Below the pieces are notes generated by a model. The model was not told the origin of the DNA. It was given only the letters and a program-made list of their open reading frames with translations, and ran no database searches. From contig JABVXU010000014.1 in assembly GCA_013365365.1 (NCBI GenBank), forward strand, positions 124,001 to 188,000: a DNA stretch of 64,000 nt, written 5' to 3'. Position numbers and translations under genes: made by a program. The stretch comes from Cruorifilaria tuberocauda (lineage: Eukaryota; Nematoda; Chromadorea; Rhabditida; Onchocercidae). Shown one piece after another: positions 13,270-28,514 of the stretch. Positions within the stretch are counted from its first letter, which is position 1. Each line of letters begins with the position of its first letter.

Positions 13270-16200
13270 GCAACAAAATTTCAAATTTTGACATCAAAAA
13301 TTTGCTTTGATGATTTGTTAATTGATACTGCGAAATTTGCATATTTAATAATTAGAATTTCAACAATTTCATCTTTTTCCTTTTTTAGAATAACTGAAAT
13401 TTATGCTTTTAGAGTATTTTAGATTTTACCTTTTGCGGATATTTAAGATCTCAAGTTTCTAAAATATCTTGATGGATCAAAAAATGCTTGAGATTGCTGT
13501 TTCTATAATATTCCATAGTTGACAGTTTATACTCTCAAAATATTTAAAATACTCAAAACTCTCTCAGATCCAAAATATTCTGCTCATGTTTTTAGCTTCT
13601 TGAATGCTTCTGGAATACCTGCTTCCGTTTTATTGCCGTGTATCTTTTCAATAACATATAGCTATCATAAGCTGATTACTTAAGTGATTTTTGTGACTTT
13701 TCACTTTTCCAAAAACCAAATACATATATGTTATCAAGGATTTGGTTTGTTTAAAATCTGAAATATTAATTTTTTTCTAGATTTAAATGAAATTTAACAA
13801 ACGGATTTCAAACGGAATATGATATTGATGAAACTGTAATTTTTACACTATAACAAATCCAATAGATAACACTGATTGGAAAAATGCTATTATCATTTTT
13901 TTTTACAATCCTCAAACATATTTATTTGTAAGTTAATTCCAGATTTTAAGTATCTGTTATTGATTTCAATTTCTGAATTGCGTAAGAATTCATAATATCA
14001 GTTTTTTTCTTATCATAGAAACAAGGGTTATTTGTTACCTGCAAGGTTATCTTTTATAAACACCTGATTTACTTTTCTACTTTTTTACAAACAATATTTT
14101 TCAAGGAAAAATTTATTTTATAAATAATTGCTTTTAAATATTACAAATATTAAAAGAGAAAAAACCTGTCATTCTTTAACTGCCTAGTTTACAAGAAGAA
14201 TGGAATTGTGAAAAATTATCCTGAAATAAATTAAACTGAAATCCGGATCGAGGTAAATAACATACATCCAAAAAGTAAAGCATATCAAACTGCATCATCC
14301 ATTAGTATGCTATAAATTTATTATCTTAAAATTAATTGGAAATGCAAGTGAAACCTTTGATAATGAGCAAAATGATACTGCTACTGCTGAAGTATGTGTT
14401 AACGATTCTAAATGCTATGAATCTGCAATATTCATCCTGAAATCCGCTTTGGTGGTCCGGAAAGGTTTTGAAGGGATCCTGAAAGATACGAATCACGAAG
14501 GAAGAATTTGGAAGTTAATGAAATATTATACCAATGTTTTTTCGCTGTAATCACAATTTTTTGCATCGAATTTCAATTTATAATAATATGTTTCATTTTT
14601 TCGAAAAAAATAAATTCCAATTTCTTACAAATAAAAAAAATATGAAAAAAGAAACCATAAATTTAACCTAGAATGTTCAATTTTTATGAAACAATTTTTT
14701 AATCATTTCAGTGGATAATTTAATTCATCTCAAAATATCGAAGCTTTATATAATATTTATAAATTTACTTAACATATCGGTTTAATATGCATCGGTACAG
14801 GAAATATCGGGAAAAGGAGAAGCAAAGAGCAATTTTTTTTAATAGGAGAGAATGAGACGTGGAATGAGGGCACGAGAGTAGGAAGTGAGGGTTAAGACGT
14901 TATGGACCGTTAACTCGGTTAATAACGGGGTTCATTTCTCGTCATCCCCCGTCCCCCGCCCCCTGTCGGGTTCTCCCGTTTGTCGGTCTTACATCAAAGG
15001 AAGCTGGAAAAAATGGTTTTTCGATTTTTTTTTCCTTCTACTTCAAATATTGAATGAATTATTTCATCCTAATATGGAGAAGAAGGGAATAGCAATTTTA
15101 AAAATTATCAATGATAACATCAGGAGGTAAAAATAGTTTTCAAGTGAAACAAACTGTATTTAATTTTATTTTAAAATTTAATTTTTCCCTTGTCACCCAA
15201 AAAAAAATAATTGAATTTTTTTTGCATTACGCCATAAATTCCTTTTTTCTTCTGAAATTGATAGAAAATTTTTATAAAAATGAATTTAATTAAAAGTATT
15301 GTTTGCTGAGAGTTAGTCAATATCATACAAACTTCTGAAAATTGATAAAAATGCATTTTTGTATTTTTCAAAAGAAGTGCAATGAAATTATATTTGTTAT
15401 AGTATATGTATTATATTTTTTTGTTTTAATTATTTAAGTAAAAGTGTAAAATTATAATTACAATGATACAATATAGTTATTTCTAGCTTAAAATGAATAA
15501 TTATTTCTTATCATAATTATCATAAAACAAAGAGAAACTATTCAGTGAAACATAAAAAAAGTAAATAATTCCTAATAAAATTTGAATCATTGTTTTCTAT
15601 AATTTTTTAATAATCTAAATTGTCTAAAAAAAGTTTTTGTAATTTTTTAAAAATAATTTAAATCCCTTATTTTATTCCCTTCCTTTTTCATTCAACAAAT
15701 GAATACAATCATTCTCATCGTTGGAATGTGTAAAATTCATTGAATATAACTTATTACTTTATCTTAAACAAGTGGTGATACATTAGTAAACAATAACAGT
15801 TTACGTGAATGGAAACGATCACGTTTAATCAGGATTTATAAAAATTGATCATTTACACAATGAGAATCTATCTTTCATCTATAATATTTGTACAGTAAAA
15901 GAAAAGTGGAAATGATCGATTAGGCTTGATAATAATTTGTGGAAGTTGATTACGTATGTCGCTATTTATCTTGTAACGACGTAAATTTACGTGTAATTAC
16001 AAGTTGCACGTGATATACGAAGAGTTTCATTTGAGATAAATTTTTTGGAATATTGAATAATCTGCTCTAATTATATATGACGCAAATAATCAAATAATTT
16101 TTATCCTAATGAACAAAAAAAATTTACATTACATTGAATTCAATGATTTGAATTTAAACTTTCAATTCTTTTTTCACTTTGTTTCATAAATATTATGTTA

Positions 16201-17410
16201 TGATAAGTAAAAGATTGGAAAAAAAAACAAAGAAATGAAAGAGAGAGAGAGAGAGAGAGAAAAGGAAAGAAGCATTTTAATTTCTATGTTATATAATCCA
16301 GGCTGAATTCCAATAATGATATGATTAATTTACAAAATTTGAAACCTTCATGATAGGACGAATGATGGCTGAATGAATGGACAGATAAAGGAGGACAGGT
16401 AAGAAACAAACTTTCCGGAAAAAACAAACCGTACACCGTTCATAGAAATATATTATTAATAAAGGTACAGGTAACTGTGTATAAAAATCTTAACAGATGC
16501 TAATCGAATATAATAAAATTATTAGTTAAATAAAAGATAAATAATATAATATATGAAATAGGTTTAAAAAGACTTAACTATTAGATATTAAATTCAATTC
16601 CTAAGTATACTTTTAAACAGATATTTATCTTTTAAGATATTTGTCTCATATTTATTTGTACAAGTAGATTTACACATGTATACTTTGTCAATAAAATGTT
16701 TCATTCATGAAATTCAAAAAGCATGGAAAAAGTATTAGCATAGTACAGACAGTGAAAAATGTACAGACAGAGGTGCACACATATACATCTGTGTGTATGT
16801 GCTTAAGATTGATGAATTAATTGAATAATTTTACAAGGAATAATTTGGTGTCACTGAAAGGGAAATATGTTTTCAAACAGATAAATATCAATTTGCATAA
16901 TATTCACTTTTAAATCAACTTACCTTCCCTCTCCTTTTCCCCTCTCTCTCTCGCTTTCTTTTCCATCCTTCCATTTTTTATTTTTAAAAGAAGAGAAATT
17001 CTTCATTAATTAATTAAGAAAGAGATATAGCACTCAGAAATGAAATTACATCGTTTACCTTACCTTCTTTATGATTATCACATGGAATTACTTCTTATTT
17101 TCTATTTCTTCCTATTAATTTATACTTTCATTTTTATATTTTATAAATCAAAGCAAGAAGAAAGGAGAGGAAATTGCAAAAGAAGAAGAAGAAAGAGATG
17201 AAATCATTGTTTTATCGCTATCTTCCCTTATCAAGCTAATCACTTCGAAATCAGTAAGGAATAATTTTCAATTATCATCACTTGTTTGCATACGCTTTCA
17301 AGAAAACAGAAGAAATCAGAATTAGTAGAGTGCCAGAATAGTTCCAGACCTTTTCCATGAATTCCAGAGTCGTTTAATCAATTATATATGACATAGACAA
17401 GATAAAAGGA
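13270..17410. other. intergenic sequence
   Basis: No supported gene. Notable pieces are a C-tract island at 14860-15010, an AT/ACGT palindrome at 15970-16003 followed by a CACGTG E-box at 16007-16012, and a GA microsatellite at 16239-16263. Confidence 0.55.
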
Positions 17411-17481
17411 TGCATCGGCCGGGAATCGAACCCGGGCCGCCCGCGTGGCAGGCGAGCATTCTACCACTGAACCACCGATGC
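17411..17481 (-). tRNA. tRNA-Gly (anticodon GCC)
   Basis: The minus strand gives a 71-base cloverleaf beginning GCATCGGTGGTTCAGTGG. Its acceptor stem GCATCGG pairs with CCGATGC and the discriminator base is A. The anticodon loop reads CTGCCAC (GCC) and the T-loop GGTTCGATTCC. It is near-identical to the animal tRNA-Gly-GCC consensus and has no intron. The A box (in TGGTTCAGTGG) and B box (GGTTCGATTCC), the internal RNA polymerase III promoter, are intact. It decodes GGC/GGU. No protein gene lies within 4 kb on the left, and it is not part of a tRNA cluster here. Confidence 0.97.
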
Positions 17482-20400
17482 CACGCAACGTGGTACTTGG
17501 AAAATTAAACTTTAAAAATTTATCAAGAATTTAGCGATCAATTGATTAGATATCACGAAACTGATCACTAAGTAATTCTCCAACTTCATCGCTTATGAGG
17601 TTACGAAGCTTTTTCTGAAACGAGCATACTTCCGTTGCTTGTCATTTGCTGCTTTTTCCAATAAGAATTTCCGTAGTACCATAGGATAACATACGTAAAA
17701 TTTAGAAATTTCCGTTTTCCATATTGCTACCAGCGTTTACGTTCTAATCAAATGATATAATTTGCTGTGGTTATCAGAAATTTCTACAAAACTCCGTTCC
17801 TTCCCTAATATTCAAAAATACGGATCCGTAAACTTCCTCTTTCAGTTCTCTAAAACATCAAACGGATAACGAAACGAAGGTACCGGATGATATCATACAT
17901 TTTGATTTGTCTCCTACGCAATGAGTAAAGTAAAGTATAAAAAAACGAATAAAATGATTGTCAAAGCACAAAATAAATAAAGCAAGAAAAATACAAAGAA
18001 AAGTGAACACAAATAGCATGAAGTAAACATAATAACATAGAAATAAACAAAACAATAATAGCACGTAATTGATATAGTAATACAGAAAAAAGCAAAGTAA
18101 CAAAATGAAAAATAAAATAAATTTGGACATCTGAATTCGGGTACTTCTATGTTCACGTCTACAACGTCGAAACTGGACACCATAGTTTGGATAGCTAGAG
18201 TTTCGGGCTTTAAAAAAAGAATGGAAATTCTCATGAAAAAGTTAGCAGTGATGATGGTACGTGAACATTAAGTGTAGTAAGTACTAAAGTGAGACTAAGT
18301 CTAAAGTAAAGTAAGTAAAGTAAGTGAAGTAAACTAAAGTAAAGTAAATGCAGAGAATGATGGAAAAAGAAAGAAATGAATTTGCTAATAGTTTAACATT
18401 AGCACACACTTTCTCTCAGGTTTTTCAAAACTAAAATTCGGAATAAGTTTTATTAAATATTAAAGATTTGGCCATATTCAAATAGTTGTCCTGTTATTTC
18501 TGTATTCCGAAATGAATCAAGAAATCGATTTTCCAATAGTCCAATTTCTGATTTTGCTTTTATTTTAATTGAAATTTCTCAACTTCCAAAGTTCCTTCAT
18601 TAAACTTACAGAACTAGTTCTAAAACATGGGAGGAAAAAATGATTTCAAATTTAATTAAAAAAGAATTCATTGTTTTTGTACTGCAGTAGCTTAAAAAGT
18701 AATTATCGATCGGAATATTCTACTCGAAGTTAAATATGCATGGGATCACTCTTTCTAAAATTTGTACATTGTTGTAACACTACATGGAATACAGATCATA
18801 ATGTCTGATTTTGGTTGATCGCTTACTGCTTCGGTGTGTGCTACGAGACGTAATTCACGTATCTGGCCGATGTTGTCGATGAGATACGTTATTGACATGA
18901 CTTGGTTAGTCCGTTTTCCCATATTAAAAATTAAATAAATGATCAATTTCATGACAAGAAATGAAAAAATCAATTATACAGGTATCATAAGATCAGATAA
19001 ATTATGTTGAAAGCGTTCAAATTTTTGGCAATCCAAAGTGCATTTCAAGATTATACCATTATTTGTATTACTGTTAGGCCTGAAATGCGTAAAATTGTTA
19101 TTTCAGGCTTGTGAATCATGACTTTCTTCAATCTTCCCATTTTTACCCCAGCATTTTTAACGGAAACTCTCAGGTGTGTTTTCTCAGAAATTCTAAAGAT
19201 CTGCAAAATGTTATGACAAAAATTGTAACGCATGAAAAATTACAGTTTAAATTTAGAATTACTATTATTTTCTGAACAAATAAATGGCTTTTATCGGATC
19301 TATTTCAGCAAATTCTAAAGTTAATACTTTATCATTAATGCTTAAATTACCGATTCGAAATAATTGATAACATTAATTTTAATTTTCAAAGCACTCCGAT
19401 TGCACGAAAGAAAACGTTCCGTTCACCGATTAAACTTCGATTTGATTCCTATTGATTCAATTTCTGTATATTTGCTTTGATATCCTGATACTATGTGGTA
19501 TTTTAATGTAGTTTAATCTTACTTTATTTTGCTAATTAAAACAATTATTACTCTAATTGGCTGTTTCCAATAACGATTTATTATCACATTGTTGTTTACT
19601 GTATGAAAAAGCTTCCGTTGCATTTACTACAGAATCAATTATTCTAAAATGAAATAATTAATAGATTACACTTTCCAAAATCTTACCTGAAAATAATAAT
19701 ACAGTTCTTTCTCCTTGTTCGCCTCAAAACTTTTATCACATCGCGTCTTTTTGATTTACTCAAAATGATAGCAAATGATGATACGATATGATATGATGAT
19801 AAAGACAACAAATGATTACAATGTGTATCCCAAAATTAAATTTAATTATTACCGAAAATACTAGGCGGAAATACTTTCAAAATTCATTTTGATCATGAAC
19901 AATTGAAAAAGATTGTAAAATTTGATTCATTCTTTCCCTCATTCTTCTATTTTCATCAATTTCTTCGATAACTGCTTCGAGAAAATAAGCTAGAAAGTTT
20001 TTTTTTTAAAAATATAACAAAACAGTATTAATTAATTAACTTTTTACGTATTTGATTATATAGCGGAAAATGGATTAATGCTAGCAAATATATGTTTTAA
20101 TGAATTTCATCAACTTTAATACTTTCAATATCATTGTTATTTAAAACTAATTAATATTATAAAGTTAATACTTTATCGCTACTGTTTGAATTACTGATTT
20201 TTTCAAAAAAAAATTTATGACATTAATCTTAATGAAATTGAATTATGTGTAAAGTATAGGAATTGATTATATTAATTTTAAAAGTTGCTTCACCGTTACG
20301 TTTAATAAGTATAAGCAATACATCTAATTGTCTTAAATGGAATAATTACAACTTTATTATTGTTTAGTTACAAAATACTGCAAAGTGATATAATTATTGT

Positions 20401-21606
20401 TTTGTTATAAGCATAATCACATTGGAATAATTGATAATGCACTATTGCTTATTTGCTTACTTCGGATGTTATTGGTTGCGCAACGTAAATTGCATTGTTA
20501 ATAATTGTTTCCGTACAAGTTTCATTTGGAAAATGACGTTTTTTAGTATTTGCTTATTCATTAATAAAATAAATATTCAACGTTCAATTAGAATAACTGG
20601 AAATAATAATTTATGCTAACCGGAAATAAATGTTTACATTTTCTCTCTTTTAACTTTCCTTTTCTTAAAATTACTGTAAAGTAGCAGTTTGTAACAATAA
20701 ATGCGCAAGTTATGTTTGAATTTTGCTTTATGAAAAAATGAAAAGCTAAAATAAAATAGAAGAAATTAGTTGCAATGAGTTAATGAGAAAAATAATGATA
20801 AATAATACAGCAAGGAAATTGAAATGCATTTCATTACTGTTCATTTTACTTTGCTTTTCTTGTATTACTATATTCATTACATTATTCATTATATTCATTA
20901 TTCCGTTTCCTTTATCTTTTCACTTTATTTATTCTTTCCTATTACCGTTTGCTTCACATTCTGTCCTTATTCAGTGCATGCAATTATTGCTTACTTTTCT
21001 TATTTATCTTTGTCTTACTTTACTTGCATGCAACCAGTGACCACTTTTCTTGCCTCATCTTTCTCTTAATTTACCTATTCCATGCTATTACCGTTCTCTC
21101 TTTCTTGCTTCATTCATTACATGTAATTAGTTCCACCGTTTCTCATTACTGTTAACTTACTTTTGCATTGCACGCCGTTACAGCTCACTTTACTTTCCTT
21201 ATATAATGTAGAATATGCATTTGGGTAGCTCTTTCTTCGGTGACCTTGCATTGTTACGACAAATGGAAATCTATCAATCTTTGGAAATTTAATTTGAGTT
21301 GAATTGAATTAAATGAGCAAAAAAATGAGATATGAAACAAACATATAACAACTAAAGGATTTGAAAATAACCGTGAAAATACACCATCACAATAAAGCAA
21401 TATTTCACAAGAAACAATGTAAGCAATAGTAATGATAACGACAATAACATTATGCAAGCATGTCGTTTCTGCGGAAACAGGTTTAAAAGACGCGAAATTC
21501 TTTACAACCCAATAAAGCAGTGTGTATTTTAAAGGAGAAAAACGACATCAGCTTTGCCAATTCTTTAAAATTTTCTAAAATTTCGATTCCTATGAATAAG
21601 TTTACC
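17482..21606. other. intergenic sequence with doubtful exon-like pieces
   Basis: There is no coherent gene model. Minus-strand pieces at 18776-18949, 18120-18205 and 19140-19199 have exon-like composition or splice signals and are listed or discussed separately. An AAGT-type simple repeat lies at 18296-18350. A diverged duplication pairs 19317-19390 with 20160-20240. The plus-strand frames at 20780-21155 are Phe/Leu/Ser-rich and look non-coding. Confidence 0.5.
18770..18949 (-). CDS. possible orphan exon, unknown product
   Basis: A minus-strand frame from an ATG near 18949 reads MKLIIYLIFNMGKRTNQ and then a balanced, charged stretch containing DNIGQIRELRLVAHTEAV and QPKSDIMICIPCSV. This amino-acid mix differs from the low-complexity frames around it. 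No TTTCAG acceptor precedes it; a weak donor follows CCATGTAGT. Neighbouring minus-strand pieces at 19140-19199 and 18120-18205 could be exons of the same gene, but I could not join them in phase. No family is recognised. It may equally be a gene relic. Confidence 0.25.
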
Positions 21607-21926
21607 CTAAACACGATTGTTCTTCCACGTATATCCTTCTTCCATACTTATCATATTTGAACACTCTCTTATGTATTCCGATCGTTTGCGATATTCATCG
21701 TTTCTATTGCTAATATCATGTAGCTGTATAACTAATCCCATTTCATCTTTGGATAATTCATCAAGTGTATGAGCATTCTCAGAATCGTATGAAGAGGGAG
21801 AGGATAGAGAGAAAGAATTTATCCACATTACTACTTCTTCTCTTGCTAATCTGTTTTCCATCCCTTTACCCAACCATCTGTATTTCCATTCTAAGTGATC
21901 AATTGATAAACCAACTATTTGACGAG
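21607..21926 (-). CDS. possible alternative terminal exon of the MYST acetyltransferase
   Basis: A minus-strand open stretch begins at a good acceptor (ctcag, exon base 21926) and runs 106 codons to a stop. It starts RQIVGLSIDHLEWKYRW, where IDHLEW resembles the Ile-Asp-x-x-x-Leu-x-Trp end of MYST domains, and continues as a charged, Ser-rich tail. In phase it can be spliced to a donor inside the last MYST exon (after AGA C, gtattt, near 22880), replacing the short ending of that exon. Against this, the donor is weak and the 0.9 kb between has no other signal. Transcript data would decide. Confidence 0.35.
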
Positions 21927-22837
21927 CTGAGGTACGGATAATAATAGTAAACGAGATAGAAATTTAAACAGTGATTGAAAGCTCTCAAGAAAGTATTACA
22001 CTTTTCCTAAAAAATCGAAGTTTTTGACATATAATAAATTCAGATACCAATAATTAAAGAACTACCGGAAATTTTCTTCACTAAAAAGAAAAAAGATACC
22101 TATATGTTTCTTTTTCAAGTTTTCGTCTGACTTAAATGCATTATGCATTAATGACGGAATTTCAAGAAGAGACTAAATATACATAAAAGAATCCAATTAA
22201 TATAACAAAAAACGAAAACAGATCCATGTAAGTAAAAGCTAAACGCTTTAAATTTACAATTAATCTAAAATAAATTCGAGATCCGCATCCAACTCTAATA
22301 AATCTGAGATCTAATACACCTTTTTTCTTAAGACTACTTTTTCATCCACCAATACATAATTATGTAAATAATCAGTCAAAATTAAAAGTGTAGGAAGGCA
22401 ACAACTGGCATGAGAGACGAATTGTCCAATTAGAAGAACTTTCAAGTCCCGCTACTGTCATCACTGGTACAATCGACCAAGGGAAAATGCTTCGGCTCCC
22501 ACTAAATTGAAGTTTCGAACAAGCAATCAAATTAACTGTATTTCATCATAAAATTACTACGAAGCGTGCTACCTATTCAAAGGTCCTTCAAGGCAAATTT
22601 TATATCAAGCCCCGCACAATAGTGTAATAATTATCAAATTGTCTTTTAATTACTGGCAAAGGTGAGTGAGTTATTCAGACACTGTATTTAGAAACTAAGT
22701 TTCAGTGAATCGTGAATATTGGTACCAATTAACTATTTTTCCTGTCCCAAGTTTCTGGAACATATTTCTAGTCGCATTTTCAGTTACAAATATCATTTAA
22801 TCTAAATCTTTCTGTAAAATAACTGAAATTCTTGAAA

Positions 22838-26754
<3,917 letters not shown>

Positions 26755-28514
26755 TGAACGAATATTTTTCTTTTCTCAGAATTTCATGCCTCTTAAAATT
26801 TCACATTTTCACATCGACCTCGCCTTAAAGACAACAAATCCAGAAGCTCAAACCAAACATGAACTAAACTGAGAGGTAACAGAGAGAAATCGTACAGGAG
26901 CTGAAACACATAGAGTGAGAATTTGATCAGTCGTGAGAATTAAAACACGAATGACGCCAAGATCACATCGAATACAGTATCTCAACTAAGCTTCGCATTC
27001 GGACCATCGACAACGGCAATTTACGTATTTTGGGTCGTTATGAAAATTAACCATCTATTTCATGTTATGGTTCTTATAATTCATGTGAAGGTTAAAGGTC
27101 GCGCTTTCTCAGATGATTCTAATCGTTCACTGCTTTCTACGAGATTCTACAAAAGTAAATGAAAATCCGGAAATTCGAGTCTGAAATAAAAAACTTGTCA
27201 TAATTTATAAATTAATGCAGGTCTGAAAATATATATGATGTTGCCGACTGGGTAATGATAATAATTACTATTTGATAATGATAATAATTACTATTTGTAC
27301 TCTGATAAAGAAAAAATTATCCTTTTATATCGACAAACATGAACTTAGGAAAATTGTACGATGATGTTATCACTTTTCTGACTGATGTTAATAATAAGTT
27401 TCGATTAATATAAAATCTTACTAAACTTTTCATTCATTCATAAATTTCGATGTTTCTCTCTATGAATTTGTATTAACAATAGCTAAAACTTAAACGCCGA
27501 AATAATCTCGCTTTCTTTTCGAAGAAAAATAAACACTGTAATGAGTGATGTGCTCTGATATGTATTGATTTGATTTGCATAATCCAGTTTTGTATTTGCC
27601 TTTAGTTCATTCCTGTACGATTGGGGGCATAAATTTGCACATTTCCTTTAGGGAACATTATTTACATCCGAGAGCAAACCTGTAATCAAAACTATTTGTA
27701 CACATCTAAGCGTAACGATTCGTTTATGTGATATGGCTTTTCTTCTCGTTCCATGCAAACTAATTTTCATTGAATTTAAATTAATTTTCGGCATTTGATC
27801 GTTTTTTCCTCTGCGATATGTATAATTCATTTCCCTGATGTTTAGTTGATTTAACCCATTTTTTTAATTTCACTTTTTCATTTCATCCTTTATTTGCTTC
27901 GTAATTTTTTTGTTAAGGATAGATTTTATTCTCTGTGATCAAAATGTTTGAGGATAAATTTACAATTTAAAGATTTTGGAGATTTGCTTATTTTTCGTGC
28001 ACAGTTTTTTATTTTCAGTTATTTATTTCTTTATTGGTCTTTTAAATGTATGGAGAGTTAATTCGAAATATAATTCTGAAAATATTGTGCAAATTATCTT
28101 CTCTTTTGTTTTTTCGCTACTTACAACTCTTTAATTATTGTAATTATATCGGAATAATTACGTTTCGGGTAAAGTTATCTAACGAGAAAACGAAATAACA
28201 TTGCACTCACTTCCTTCTCATCTTATATGAAATTTGAGTTAGCATTCCGTCTGTTAAGGAATGCTAACTTAAAGCAATGCTTTTATCTCTCTATTTTTCA
28301 CTGAGTACTTTTTCTCTCTCAATTATTGCAAAGGAAGAAATCAATATGATATGAGTTGTTCAAATATTTAATTCTGGATAATATCATCCTTGGAGCTAAA
28401 GTACCGGTTCACCACCAACACCCATGACGTTATTGTACTTTCCGGCTCAATATATCAGTCGATTGGTGTGCGTGTGTGTTTGTAAGACACCATATTCATT
28501 TTGTATATATGAAA
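26755..28514. other. intergenic region between MYST and kinase genes
   Basis: This holds the MYST promoter and the kinase 3' flank, both on the minus strand. It contains a 23-base tandem duplication (27253-27297) and a strong 16-bp hairpin (28233-28273). A few short open frames here show no exon signals. Confidence 0.6.
28233..28273. repeat. 16-bp perfect-type hairpin
   Basis: The left arm 28233-28248 (TTTGAGTTAGCATTCC) pairs with 28258-28273 across a 9-base loop. There are fifteen Watson-Crick pairs and one G-T wobble. It lies about 240 bases past the stop of the upstream minus-strand kinase gene, so it could be in its 3' UTR, or be a small transposon relic. The stem is too short for a typical microRNA precursor. 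Confidence 0.85.

Noticed and set aside
17858..18120. Hydrophobic Phe/Leu/Cys-rich minus-strand frames as membrane protein
   Set aside because: Composition follows the AAAT/AAGT-type simple sequence; hydrophobicity is a codon artefact.
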